Origin: Rhyacichthys aspro
Lineage: Eukaryota; Chordata; Actinopteri; Gobiiformes; Rhyacichthyidae
Direction: 5' to 3'
Length of the DNA stretch: 64,000 nt
NCBI GenBank assembly: GCA_036850595.1
Contig: CM072156.1
Coordinates: 16,316,326-16,380,325 of the forward strand
The notes beneath the pieces are model-generated. The model saw only the letters and a list, made by a program, of their open reading frames with translations. It was not told the origin of the DNA and searched no databases. Below, in pieces: positions 38,401 through 51,276 of the stretch (its first letter is position 1; each line of letters begins with the position of its first letter). The translations under genes were made by a program, and so were the position numbers.

Positions 38401-38786
38401 GTGGGGAACATGGACACTACAAAGAACAGACCTCAGACTTGACTGCAGCCTGGAGTGTGTTAGGATTACATTCCTGTACAAAGAACAAAGCACTGATTAT
38501 CAGTGGTCTGCTTCTCAAGGCAGGAGTCCAGATAGGTCTAGTCTAATAGGTTCACTCAGTTACCAGGCATTTAATAAAACTAACACCAAGGAAATCTACG
38601 GTGAGGACACTCAAGAGCCTTACCTTCATCTGTGCTGGCGAGCCGACACTGGGTCCTTAGGAGCTGAGTGAATAAAGCCAGGAACAGAAGTATACTTTGC
38701 CTCGTCAGCATCCTGCTGAAGGAGCTACGACTGATGGCTTTTCTGCGACCGGATCTCCATTCAGACCTGATGGGCATCAGCAGCAC
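23475..38786 (-). CDS. fgfr1: Fibroblast growth factor receptor 1 (IIIc form)
   Basis: Seventeen coding exons: 38624-38786 (exon to 38804), 34251-34493, 34039-34128, 33432-33604, 31659-31782, 30956-31146, 29066-29210 (IIIc), 26953-27140, 26199-26344, 25959-26080, 25452-25562, 24849-25039, 24606-24728, 24463-24533, 24206-24343, 23734-23839, 23475-23651; 2502 bases, 833 aa plus stop. Order: signal peptide, Ig1 (55-135), acid box SSEDDDEDEESSSEE (136-165), heparin-binding Ig2 (166-265), Ig3 with IIIc half (to 376), one membrane helix (about 391-411), split tyrosine kinase (about 488-780) with GEGCFGQVV, AVKML, HRDLAARN, DFG and DYYKKT, and a tail with EYLEL, the PLC-gamma docking tyrosine. The tail SSTCSSGEDSVFSH and the IIIc exon identify FGFR1 rather than FGFR2-4. 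It binds FGFs with heparan sulfate and signals through FRS2 and PLC-gamma. Teleosts can carry a and b copies; which one this is cannot be told here. Confidence 0.96.
27141..29065 (-). other. fgfr1: fgfr1 intron between the IIIc exon and the transmembrane exon
   Basis: 1.9 kb AT-rich intron. No additional exon or gene recognised. Confidence 0.6.
30345..30495 (-). CDS. fgfr1: fgfr1 alternative exon IIIb
   Basis: Mutually exclusive alternative to the IIIc exon, placed 5' of it in the transcript as in other FGFRs. It is bounded by TTTCCAG and GTAACC. It encodes HSGVNSSDAQVLTLYNVTEE, YTCKVSNYIGEANQSAWLTV, the FGFR1-IIIb second half of Ig3. Its 151 bases have the same phase as the 145-base IIIc exon, so both splice in frame to exons 30956-31146 and 26953-27140. 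IIIb and IIIc change FGF specificity. The downstream end (TRYEPT) differs from the mammalian IIIb end. Confidence 0.92.
31783..33431 (-). other. fgfr1: fgfr1 intron within the Ig2 coding region
   Basis: 1.65 kb intron. It contains an open frame at 32198-32557 with no recognisable protein. No other gene seen. Confidence 0.6.
34494..38623 (-). other. fgfr1: fgfr1 intron between signal-peptide exon and Ig1 exon
   Basis: 4.1 kb intron. Contains a degenerate tandem repeat at 35090-35340. No exon or second gene recognised. Confidence 0.6.
35090..35340. repeat. Degenerate tandem repeat (AATGCT / AGTAACAAAGTG units)
   Basis: Variants of aatgctaaaaagtaacaaag and tgttgct recur irregularly about every 25-45 bases. 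A-rich spacers separate the units. Simple expansion of a short motif inside an fgfr1 intron. Confidence 0.5.
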
Positions 38787-38804
38787 AGCATGGACAGTGC
38801 TCCA

Positions 38805-41800
38805 CTAAAGACAGGAAAAAGAACAAAACAGGGTTTTGTTATAATATGAAAGATAAAACTTAACAAATAAAGGCACACTTTGAAACCTGACATCTAAAAT
38901 ATAGCAATTTTAGTAGTAGAAACATCGACTGGTCTCTAGTCCCTTACTAACAAATAGAGGTTATATCACGTCTGCACATTCACACAAAAAACTCACGGTG
39001 GACCAGGCCAAATCTAGCAGCAGTTAAGCAGTATTTTCCTCTACAGCAGCCATCTGTAGGCTAGGTTTATTGACAGTGTTTGACAGCTGTTTTTATTTGT
39101 TTAAGGTAAAAAAAAGCTACTTTTTGCCTTAGACCATTTTAAAATTAAATGTTTAGCACTGAAAGTGAAGTTAATCAGAATAACTAAGTGACAAGCCAAA
39201 CAACTGAATATTCTGTGGTGCTAAATAACTTTAGATTAAATGTTCTGTTCAAATGGAAACAGTAATCTACTTTTTGGTGGACAAGAATAACTTCCCTTCT
39301 AAAAAGAAAGAATTCAATATTTAGTCTACATGCTTAAAGATAGTGGAGCACTGAGAGAGTTTTTACAAAACACTGATAAGAAAGTGCACAGCAGCAAGGC
39401 TGCTTTCATAACTGCAGTAGATACATGGTGCACAGTTCTCTGGAATGAGACGTCTAGTTGTTCGACTCATGTGGTCTGGAGTCATTACAACTGTCGCCAC
39501 ACTCACAAAACTCTGTCCAAGTTCACTTTCACAGCACTTGTGGCTTGAAGGATGTGCTGTAGCCTTCACATCTATGGCTATATTACAGCAAGTGACCCTC
39601 AGAGGCACATCTGCTTACATCATCAGCAGCATCTGGCAAGTCACATTAACACTTGGCCCTAGCCTCTCTACTATGTTCTTTGAAGAATTTGTTCTCCAAG
39701 TCCAAAAAAGAAAAAAAAAATCTGAAATGTTTTGTGAGCCATAAGCTGAGAGGCCATCATTTTAGAAAAGATCTGTCACCAACAGTTGGTCCCAAGCCTG
39801 AAATGACTCCCACAGGGACCATTTGCTCCTCGGGGATGTAAAGAAGTGTCAAACAAATGCTGTGATTCTTTACTCACATGGCTGTCCCATTACAACAAAA
39901 AGTCAGAGAAGTCCCAGGCCACTTCAATGCTAAAGTGCAGCCTCACATTTTGGTCAAAGAAACCCCAACTTGGTCAACCCTCCACACAAAGTTATGTTTG
40001 GACGCAGCTGCGGTTTCCTTTAAGAAGTAATGGCTGTGTGAGTGTTCATCACTGAAACATCCATTGTGCTCCCCACAAAACCAATTGAATTTCACTTTCC
40101 AAGAATGGCCTAGTGTTCCAGCAGTTGAGCTGGGTCGGGGGGTCCGGAGGGGATAAAGAAGCTTGGTCATCGCCGCTCTGTAAGCTGTGAGTCAGTGTTT
40201 GGGAGAGCTCCAAAAAGCTGTTTGTGTTGCCAGACAGAAGGAATCGCGAAGAGCAGCGGACCACGTTCCCCGACCCTCTTCGCTATGACAACCGTCAATA
40301 ATTGGAAGAGGAAGTGGCGTCTTCAGAAGTATGACACTCAGCTTTGTCATTTTAAGCTCCCATGGGAGCAGGAGTTAAACTTACTGAATGTCTCAGTATA
40401 CAAATACAGGAAGCACTTCAGAGAGCAGCCTCCTGGATTCAGTGAAGCACTCACAACGCTGTCACAGTGAATAAAACATTTGTTTGAAACTGATTCAGTA
40501 AATGTCACCAAATTATTGTATGTGTATATATGTTTAGGCATTATTTACCCTTAACAAAAAACAATATATTTATTTTAGCTTCCCATTACTTTCTTGTGCT
40601 TGCAGTAGCCTTTGCCAAATCCTCTACTTTTGATGTGGGCTATGGCAATTGCTTTAAAAACAGAATGAGTGACATTTTACCCAAAAATTCTACAAAAGGG
40701 CAAAATGGATGTTTCATACATTTAGACCCAGTCTTATAACAGCCTCGTGCTTTTCAATTAGATGCCAGGTTTGTGCTGAAAAGCTCATTAGTCACTCAAC
40801 AGGAAATGGACTCAACAGTTGTAACTAATAGAGGATTCAGAGCTACCAGTGACCAAGCCACTCCAACTTCTTCCGCTTCTCTTATAAGGGGCCTCTTTCA
40901 CCCATCTTACTGGACATTAGAGTTTTTCCACACTATCCTACTTTCCACCATTTTAAACATAATTTTGGGACTAGAAAACTGATGTAAACAACGTGGCCAA
41001 TGCTCAGCTAGTACCAGGACTCCAAAAATACAACGATTAATACATGTTCAAACTGACAGAGTGTAAACAACAGAGATTCACGGTCTTCAGAAAAATCAAA
41101 CAAATGATAAAGCTAGCAATTCTCTGAACTAAATGGGGTTAAACGACACAAATGTCCCAGACACATTTAGCCTCTCTCGTTATACCAAGACAAATCTTAA
41201 AGGATTAACCCATAACATGGCCTGCACAATAATTACTGTTCACTGCCATCCATGCATAAAATTCCTCAACTCACCAATCCAGCTGCCCCTTCCCCATTTA
41301 AAACTGCCCTCAGAGCAGCCAGGGGCCAGAAAGCATAGGGCCCAGTGCAGCAGACACAAGCGCATCACACCGTTTCCTGCAGGCTCCTGTTTTCACAAAA
41401 ACACACATCACTTCTTCATCTTCACAGCCTCATTGCCCGAGTTAGAGGTTTGTCCATGGGCCGATTAGGTGTCAGCACATTACACTTTAGTGCAAAGACA
41501 ATTCGTGTCAAGTGAGCTGACACTATGCCATTTGGTTGACACTTAAATCCCCAGCCCATTCTGTGAGCAGCACTATCTGCATACAAAAGTTGTGTGTGTG
41601 TGTTCTCCCTAGAGAGTAATGCAAAAACAACACTTGAGATGTTTGTAAGGCATCCAAAAGACATTAAATGGGATTTTAATGGGACTGAGTAATCACACAC
41701 AGGCACAAACGCAGCAATAAACTGTCTGTGTGACTAAACCCCACAAAACAAAAACAAAAAAGGAGACTGCATTAACGTTACAGAAATACATACAACTTTA

Positions 41801-42386
41801 ACACCACAGTCTATATTATCACGTAGATAAAAAGTGGATGTACTTTGCCAGGGTTAAAAACACTGCAGATAACTACTGCTGACTTCCCTTGGATGAAGAA
41901 AACTTTTAACCTCGGTGGTGAACTCCCTGGGGACATGCTGCTTTTCTAAAACCATCGTCTCCCTCCCTTTATATAACATTAACTTCTTTGTACATAACAT
42001 TTTACACTGCCTTTTCCAAAACTAAAGTTAAAGAAAAAAAACTAACAATGATGGCTGCCACTGAGGATTAGAACATATATTTAAGAAAAAACCTATATAG
42101 ACAATTTTCAACAAAAATCACAGATTTCAGTGAAAGTTAGACCATCTTGGCTATTTCATACCGAAGCATGGAGAAAACAAGAAGGCGGCTGCGGTTAGGG
42201 TATTTTAAATGCATCGAAAAAAACTTTTAAGACAACAAACCATTCTTAAAAACATACAGGTAGAGGTTAGATGCCATGATAGACTGGGGCAACTAATCGA
42301 AGGGCAATTCGGGGAAAACAGTGAAGTAAACATGGTTAGGTCCCTAAACGTAGCGCAAAATGCCCGAGCGGAGGAATATGGACTCA
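38805..42386 (-). other. fgfr1: fgfr1 first intron
   Basis: 3.6 kb between the inferred 5' UTR exon (donor at 42386) and the exon with the start codon (acceptor CTTTAG at 38805-38810). No gene seen; open frames at 39330-40470 match nothing I recognise. Confidence 0.55.
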
Positions 42387-43080
42387 CCTTGGTGGTGGTG
42401 GGGGACTGAGGAACAAACAGTCGATGCTGCTGATAAGGACGACTCCCAAACTGAGATTGGATGCAAAAAAACTTCCAAAAATACTATTAATCCAGACTTA
42501 AACGCTTGGGTCGTTCACGGCTCCCACTTGAATCCCAAAACAACTAGCATTCAGCTAACAGGTTTGAACATATTTGTAAAAAAAACTTCTGCGAAAGAAA
42601 AAGCGTCCCCCCTCTTTTTCTTCTTCTTCGGACAAGTAAAAGTAAAAAGTGTGGGATTTTGTTTGTAGTTTAAAAAAAAGTTACAGATCGGATTTATTGT
42701 TATTTGAGGTAAACTTGTTGCTAATCAAACCCGTCCGAGAGAAGAAGTCCGTGAGTGCAGGCAGGCTGAGGTGTGTAGTCCTTTTATCCCAACTCGTTCG
42801 GCTCGCAAAGTCCGTCTGCCTGATGAAAAAAAACGACTCCTAAACTTTTTTCAACTTACTCTATCGAAACATCACAAAACAAATTGCCGTATGTCGATGG
42901 TCTTCAAAAAACTGTAGTTAAATTAATCCAAATCCGTCTTTGAACAATCCTCGGGGATAAATGCAGTTAAACAGCGAGACTCCGGGCTGCTCAAAAACCT
43001 CCCCCTAAACGCGGAGAAAATGCGCATCCTCAGGACAATTGTTAAGTTACAGCGAGGAGCGCACTCTACATCCGGTACCG
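42387..43080 (-). promoter_or_regulatory. fgfr1: fgfr1 5' UTR exon and promoter region (inferred)
   Basis: On the minus strand the sequence ACCACCACCAAG|GTGAGTCC (junction at 42387/42386) is a strong splice donor with no open frame, fitting a noncoding first exon. The sequence above it to about 43080 is less AT-rich and ends before AT-rich DNA. The transcription start cannot be placed from sequence alone. Confidence 0.45.
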
Positions 43081-46000
43081 AGCTTCAAAATAAAAGCAAA
43101 CAGGAAACGGATTACGTCAAACTTCATCCACATCTTACTTGCTCTTAATCGTTATACTGCCAGATAAAATCGATAATAGATTTGTGATAGAACATAATAC
43201 TTATAACAGTTACATTAGTATTGTTATGTTTGTCTGTAATACTTACACTTGTATTCATAGTACTCAAAGAAAACATTGTTTTAACCCCAGTCGAAGTAAG
43301 TTAAGTTTATTTGCCGTCTTTTAAAATGTTGTTTTTGTTATATCTACAGCGTTGTTTAATGAAACTGTTTGTTGTCAAACCTCAAATTATTTACTTGAAA
43401 TTGGAGCAGGGCTTTTACTCTGAAGGTAAATGTGCCATTTCAGGTAATAGAGGGACTGTTGTCTGTCTTGAAACAGCACTAGGGTTGTTAAAAAATCTTG
43501 GCTCCCCCTGCCATCCATAGCACCACCAACTTTTCCCCACACTCTGTCTTTGCGTTATGAGACTGAACATCAAACAAAACATTACTCCTAATAATGTTAT
43601 TTTACTTAACTAACATTTACAGATACAAATAGGCTTATTTTAAGATGAAAAAGAAAAATGCTTCCATAAGTTGACTCTCTGACCAAACAAATACAAGTGG
43701 TATACTGCCTGGCTGTATTGTACAGCTCCATAACGTGTGTGAGGTACTGTATTTGATCAAGAAAATGTGTTTCCTCTGGAGCACTTTACATGTCGTGAAT
43801 ACTTTTACCAACCCAAAGCCAGCACTTTCATCAACTTCTCCACTCAGAGCTACTATAAAATACTTTTATTGTCCTGGCATGAACATCATATGCTCTGGCA
43901 GCATTTCAAAGTGGCTCCGACATTCAAATGTAGGCCTACTATATGTGTCAGCTCAGCACAGAGACATCTCTCGCATGTGAAGAGCTGATGCGGCCTTTGA
44001 TTCCTCGACACAAACGATACATGATTGATGTATGAGGAAGACATATGAATCGCAGCTTGAGGAGGAGATTAAAGAATGGGATTATAGAGAAAAGTATTTG
44101 TGTCGTCCTTTTATCACAACTGTGGCATAAACACTGCTCAGATTTACATTCTCAAGTGCTGAGTTTTTGTTTAAATAAAGTCTACAGTGATCACAGATTA
44201 TTGTTTGGAAGCACTGTTATAACCTTTTACCCTTATAACATGTTACATATCATACTTCATTCTCCATTTGAATACACACATTTTTTTATCCGCCCAACTA
44301 CAGTCAACCAAACAGTCAAACTTCAAAGAGAGCTCCAGACGCTGTAGCAGATGGGATAACAACCACATACATACCAGAAAACAACCCCAGCATGTTTGAA
44401 AGGGAGCCTAATAGTGAGAGTTAGCTGTGCATGTGCCACATCTTACAACTGCAGCATCAAAACACAGATCAGAGGCCCTTTGATGCAACAGTCGCGTCTA
44501 TAAATGGCACTGATAAAGAAAGTTGTGCATACGCCATTGAAAGCCTTTGCATATGTCAGCTCCAGTTGTTTATTGTCTTCCTCTGATGATAAAGAGTGAA
44601 AATCTACACCCCACCTTCTGAAGGACGCCGGCTTTAAATAGAGCCTTGTAAAGGAGCGGAGGAGACAAATTGAAGAAAGGCTAATAAAGGACTGCGTGTG
44701 GTTGTTTGGAGACACTCAGGAGTCGCACCGTCTATATCTTGGATTCACATGCATAAGACGAAAAACACCACGGCTCATTTGTTAATATTTAACTGTTGGG
44801 TGAGATGTTTACATGCCCCTGTAGCTCCAGAAACATCCAGATAAGGGAGTTACCAGGAAGTTAGAACTATATACGAGTACTTACAGAGAGCAGTCTTCGA
44901 TCTCTGTTTGACTCGGAATTACACACCTTTGTACTCAGCCTAGTTTCAGACACTGGGTTTTTAATGAAGAAAAAAAAAAGTCAAGTTTCCTGCATGTTGG
45001 GATGTGTATTGATGTGCCCTGTTCTGACAGTAGGTTGTCCTGACACTTAGAGTAACACAAAGTTACACAAAGTATCAATCAAACCATTTATAATACAAAG
45101 GTCTCTCATGTCAAGAATCCATCAATATTAATATAACTCTATTATTTTAACTTTTTTTCTGTGTTGTGAGGTAGGGTAAAAGTTTTGCTCAAAAAGGAAG
45201 CATGAACGCACTTCTCCAGTGGTTTGTTGCTTTGGGCAGCTGTACAGGAACAAGAAGTAATGGAACTTCCACTGTGTCTTAGGAGCTTTATATCTCCAAG
45301 ATACACAAATGCAAATACTGAGGCGATTATACAGTAAAACATACCTTTGACTTTGACCGTTTTCTACAACATTTTACACAATGCACATTTGAATTTGAGT
45401 TGAGTCCAAGTTCAGAGGCAGCTGACAAAAGCTCTGCCAAACACAGTCTGTTTAAGATGAGGTGGGGCATTTCTGATCACTCCTCACTTGCTTTCAACGT
45501 AAGGAAATGTGCCGGACACTGTTAAAGCCAGGAATACCTTATGCAAAAGAAAACTGATGGCAGCCTAAGCCACACACCAGCGTTTGAGCAAATAGACAGT
45601 CATGCAATGCCCAGAGTGAACAATATGTGCCCAGAGATGCTTTGCATGGTGATTTTCCTAGCAGCTTCTTCATCACTCCAAAGTGGTGTATTATTGTGCT
45701 TGCTTTTCATGTTTGCATTCCATTGTTCCCGGGCAAGTACAAATATCCCCCAATCAGGGCCTTCCACTGCAAGGGCCGTGCGTAGCCCTCATCCATCCGT
45801 CAGCGTTGCCCTCGTTCTGCACTAGGCCCCCGGAGCTCACCACCCCCAGCCCTCTCTTTGACATAACGCTGTTGTAGCTTTCCGGGTCTTTATGCTGCCT
45901 GTTGTCTGAGGCAGATTGAAGACCCTTTGTGTGCGTCAGCCCCTGTCCTGAGTGGCCAGGAGGAACCTGCTGGGCTGCGAGTGGAGAGACAGGAATGTGC

Positions 46001-46387
46001 ATATGAATAGGCTAGTGTGTTCTGGGCACCTGCTGACAGAGGGACGGCGTGCATACGAGTCTGGTTCATCAGCGGAACCATCTTGTTCAATTACACGTGC
46101 AGCACAGTGTTGCATTCCCCACTCGTTTAAGCTCAATGGGAGTATTGTCAGCACCGCAGTGATTGATTTAGCCTTTAGGTATAGAATTTTAAATGAACGT
46201 GCATTGTTTTAACTTTAAAATCATTCAATTAGTTCTATCACTGTACTCAACCAGGCCCCTTTGATGTGGCTGTATTGTGCAAATGGATTTAAGGCATGTA
46301 TGAGCTTGTCTTTTCAAGTCAGTCTCTTGAAAGGTTGAATATATTGAACATATAGAAAAAACTATTATAATATATATATTTTGACCT

Positions 46388-46500
<113 letters not shown>

Positions 46501-49404
46501 TATGAACCTTTTAAGTAATTTCCTTTTAATTGTTTTACATAATCTTTCTAAATCCACGCCTAAACATAGAAGTATTTATGATAATTTTGTGTTTCTCTTT
46601 GAAACACTATACATTAACAGCAGTATCTGTGGGTAGAGCTCATTTACAAAAGTCTACAATAGCCATGCAAATGGACACTCCCAAGGAAATGCAACATGCT
46701 GTGGGGCCTTGCAAGCGTCCAAAACCCGACTCAGGGATTTACATGGATTTACTTTTACAAGAGAAAACATAAGAACACTTTATGAAGAGTGGGATGGGAC
46801 TCAGATATATGAGCCCAAAAGGTTCATTAATCGTCCTCTGACTCATATGGTACAACTTATGGGTTGTTTTTTTGTGCAGACTATGCTTTTGAGAAGATTG
46901 CATCTCCATAATCAATAAAAAGAAACTTAACCACCCAAAATAGTCTTGAAAACACACAAAAACAGCTGGAAAAACAAAACATTCCAATGATTACTGGCAG
47001 ACAATATTCTGTTTTAACAACTGCATTTTAAGAGATTTTGACTTAGATCATATGTTGCCAGACAAATGATCATAAATCACAATTTGTATGAGGAACTGAT
47101 AAGCTGAGTATTCCCATCCGTCACTGGGCTGATTGCTTCAAAGACCCTGTGGACTCATGGCTCTCATCACCCGGTGACCTGCGAAGTGCCAGGGTAAGAT
47201 CTGAGACATGACTTCAAGCAGCAGACGACATGCTGCTTTGAAGTGGGAGTGGGACACAATTGGATTACGCAGCATCTCCGAGGAGCAGCTCCCGTAGATT
47301 TGATTACAAACACCTCCAAGACCAGCCAGCAACCGCACTCCTGTTTCCCCAGTGCAGATGAGACGATACGGACACACACTCTTGTGCCCGAATCTGGTAC
47401 TTTACTGCGTATTGTGTGCCCATCTGCCAGCCATTTACCTGATTACTATGAGCTATAACTCAGACAGGTCCTGCTCTTTCAGTGTGGCCACAAATGTGTA
47501 TTTTTGAAGACCGAAACGGGAAGAAATAGGGCTGTTTTAATCCCTGAAAACAAGGCACTTTCATCATCTAAGCCACAATAAAATAAAACAGGCATTTGGG
47601 TATTCTTGTGCTAAAATAAAACTACTCTTTATATGTTTGCAAAGGTATAAAAGGCTGTTTTTGTAATAGGTATAAAACTCAAAGGCTGTCTAATAAAAAA
47701 AAGCCTGAGAACTGTCTCCAAATTCTTCATAGCAGGGCAAACAGACCACCTTCTATTTGAGAAAAATAACATCCAGTCCTGGTTTAACTTGGGCTCATTA
47801 TGGTGGATGTGGGTTCCAGGGCCAGGAAGTTTCATTGCTTTCCAAATAAATCTCGCTAAACAGAGCTGTAATCCAAATTCCTCATCTTGTGGAGTCCCTG
47901 AGTCCTCTCTTGAGCTGGAAGCTTTAAGAAGCTGGCATAGAAATCACACTTTCACATTTAGAAACACTAACCCTAAGTTATATAGCAAGGAAACTGAAAG
48001 ACAAGAAAGGGCCTTTTTTTCCCTTTTTTTTAATGCAAGTGCTTATTTTCACCTTGGCTAGGCTGTTTCTGATTGTTTCCATGTATTGGGGAAAGGAGCT
48101 TTTAAATTTAAAGCAGCTCATGAAAAAATATCAAAAAAGGGGCCCTTTGCTTCTTTCTAGTTTTCCCTGGTGACACAGAGGGTTTTCATTACTTTACTCG
48201 GCGCTAGCAAATCAACAACATCAGCTTTGATTGGGTTACATAGAACCTGGCAAGGGAACAATCAGTGGGTGCTGTGGGTGGATGGGATGTTTGTGTGGCG
48301 GGCAAAATGACTCTTGTACTTCAAATTATGTCCTGTGTGTCATATGCCATTTGAACATAGTGACCAGTCGCCTCAGTTACAAAAAAAGGCTGAGCAATCT
48401 CCTGCTCTTTGACGTGTGGCGTTTAAGTAAGGTGAACCTCAGCTGAGTGGAAGGAAGGACTTGTCACTTACCGTAAACAGCTCTCAAATCGCCTCGACTC
48501 AAGCCCCCCCTTCCCCTCTTCGTCCCACTGCACCTACCCCCCGACACCCCATCTCCTTGTGCTGTGTGGCGTCAGCTGCAATGAGCTCCAGATGTGGCCT
48601 GGCACCCCTCCAGTCACGGCACTGGATGTGGTTTGAAGGTAGTTTGGAAACACCACCCACCAGCGGACCCAATGAAAGTTCCTCAGACTACAACGAGAGC
48701 TTTTCTGTAAAAGCTTCATATTTATACACACATCTGGAGAGAGCCAAGAAGAAAAGGTATCAGCCTTATATGTGCATGTGTAACCTATTTAACATGCTTT
48801 GGATAAGTAACTATGGGAGACAATAGCTCAAAGTGTTTCCATGTGTTATACCAGATATGGAAATATCAACATCCTTTATTCACCCCCAGGCCTCTAGCTT
48901 TTGTTCCTTTGTGTAAAAATACTAGGTTAATAAATAATAGGTTAATGTGTCTTGCCTTTGAAACTTCTGGAAGTGAATAAGATAAAGTCTGGTAATTGGG
49001 TTTTCTCGTACCGTTTTAAAGGTAACAAACTAATAAAGAAAACCTGTTTCTCAAATAAAAGATTAAATGTTTGTCATTATTTAATTAATCTACTCTTGCA
49101 TGAAATGGGACAAGAGAAGAACAGTGCCATTAATTTTCATTAAGGTTAGACCAACAACAGAGGCTACTATCACTTACAGACACACAAATACTTCACTTTT
49201 CTAAAAACTATATTGTTAATAGAAGATCACAATTGACAAACGCCTTATGAGCTGCATTGACTGTAACAGCTACAGTGGTGTATTTCTCCTTTTCTAAAAG
49301 ACATTGTTTAGGTTTCCAACATTACTGAATGAGGTCATTCTGTAAAAGCTGCCAGCTAATTCGCACAGTTCACTTAAAAAAAAACACGCACACTTTTTTG
49401 CCAA

Positions 49405-49420
49405 TGGCTCCCCCTGCTGT
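49405..49420 (-). promoter_or_regulatory. CTCF-like motif, reverse orientation
   Basis: Reverse complement acagcagggggagcca fits the CTCF core CCAGCAGGGGGCGCC except for a few positions. It lies on the promoter side of fgfr1, opposite in orientation to the motif at 15878. Confidence 0.35.
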
Positions 49421-49744
49421 CTGCTGTGAAGATTCACCACACAGGCAGACAAATGCAAAAACTTTATTTTAGTTTCATGCTTAGGTGTTCTACAACTTAT
49501 CCTTTACAAGTCTTTGGAAGCAAAAGCCTGTCCCAGCTGCTTTGGTTGTGAGGATATAAACCAGATCTTTAAAACAAATTTACATACAGTACTTTTTATT
49601 ACTGTAGTATTAGTGTTTACTTCACTAAATGTCAGAAGATGTTGCATTAGTTCAGTGGTGCATTTGCAGAGGTAAATAAAAGTAAAATATTATGAATTCA
49701 TAACCCTATGCCAAATTTTGTACATGGTTTAAGCAGAGTGTTGA

Positions 49745-50589
49745 TCAGTTATGACAAGGTGGTTTTAAAAGCTCCTGCAGATTCTCCTGCTGGGACAACT
49801 GGTAGGGCAGCAGGTGTCTTTTGTTCATTTGAGTTGAGAGAGCTGGACACTGCTGAAGAAGCAGCTGACACACATCTTTATGGCCCCTTTCTGCTGCCTG
49901 GTTACACAAGCGACAAAATGAAATGAAAGTAATTTCATTTGCTTCACAAGGTGTGACTGATACATTGTATTATGGCTAAGTCAAACACACCTTGTGAAGT
50001 GGAGATGCCCCATCATCATCACAAAGTATTGGATTTGCTCCGTGGTGCAGCAGGAGTTCAACCACATCCAGATGACCACAGTAGGCTGCTCGATGCAGGG
50101 GAGTGGCACCACCCGGAGTCTGAGGAGACGCACAGGCACTATTTTCAAGAAGGAACTTGCACACCGCCCGATGTCCACTGCGACTGGCATAGTGCTGAAA
50201 CAAGTTAAATGAGTATTCAGATATTAATAACATAGATAAATGCTGTGAGAATGGTGAGAAGTCCTATCTCACCAAAGCTGTGTATCCAGCAGCATCCTTC
50301 AGATTGGGATGTGTGCCTTTTTGGACCAAAGACTTAACCCGCTCCAGGTCCCCATCCATTGCTGCACTCCAGATTCCTGTAGAGGATCAGTGACAACAAC
50401 ACAGTAGACCACTTCACTGACAGGAAATTTATTTAAGAAAAATAAATGTGTATGCCAAGAAATTAATGTATATTGCAATTAAAATGTCTACAAACCTCGC
50501 TCAAAATCCATTTCACTCAAGGTCTGGACAACACTGGAGTTTGGCACCGGATGGGAGCAGCATGAGCAATGGTCTCCATTGGAGGCCAT
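49745..50589 (-). CDS. ankrd39: ANKRD39, small ankyrin-repeat protein
   Basis: Four exons: 50496-50589, 50273-50376, 49991-50194, 49745-49897; 555 bases, 184 aa plus stop (human ANKRD39 183 aa). The N-terminus has a Cys-rich stretch (HCSCCSHP) and the hallmark EMDFERGIWSAAMDGDLERV. Ankyrin repeats run through residues about 31-165: GYTALHYASRSGHRAVCKFL, GGATPLHRAAYCGHLDVVEL, DDDGASPLHKAAERGHKDVC. The protein ends ELLKPPCHN. It is nearly all ankyrin fold with no catalytic domain; molecular function is not established to my knowledge. The gene is head-to-head with kctd9, 687 bases between start codons. Confidence 0.93.
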
Positions 50590-51276
50590 TGTAAAATAAT
50601 TCCAAATGAATAAAGCACCAGCAGGCTACTCCCTAATCAACTTTACTTTTATGTTTTCAGTAACATGTACAGAAAACCCATGATGTACTTGTCATTAGGG
50701 AATTTTCTAACAGTCGGCCAGTTGCACTCATGAACAACAACATAGCAACATGTCTGGTATGCAACTACGAAATGAACAATATTTTTAAGCGTATAAAACA
50801 AGTTACATCGCAACAAGCTATAAAAAGAAAACAGAATATTCAGCTAAGAGAAATACGGCAACAAGAGTGGGACACACTTCCATGACGCTAGCGTTACGTC
50901 TGATCGTTTGACCAATTGCATTGCTGCAGACATAGGGCCGCCTTCAGTGACTCTCCAAAAAGTTGTTTTTTATGAAATATATTTTGAGGGCTCCACAAAA
51001 ACTGCGGTACAGTTTTTAGTTATTAATAAGTGTAATTATTTTTTTTCAAAGTAACATATATTTGTGTCTAACATAATATAAACAAAACATTTCTGGCAAA
51101 GGTCTTTTATTTTATGAGAACAACGACGAGGACTTCATTGTTTTCGAATTGTCACTGAAGGCGCCTTTTGTCTCGTGTTATTGTCTGATGCTGCTAGCTT
51201 GCCTATGTGTATCGGCTCAAGCTTCTAAATTTCCGTGTTGTTTTAAAATTAGACACTACATACAATTAATCCAAGA
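50590..51276. promoter_or_regulatory. Shared ankrd39-kctd9 divergent promoter interval
   Basis: 687 bases separate the two start codons of divergently transcribed genes, so both promoters and 5' UTRs must lie here. No TATA box is obvious. Confidence 0.5.

Noticed and set aside
39330..40470. Cluster of open frames in fgfr1 intron 1
   Set aside because: Frames on both strands overlap, none resembles a transposase or other family that I recognise.
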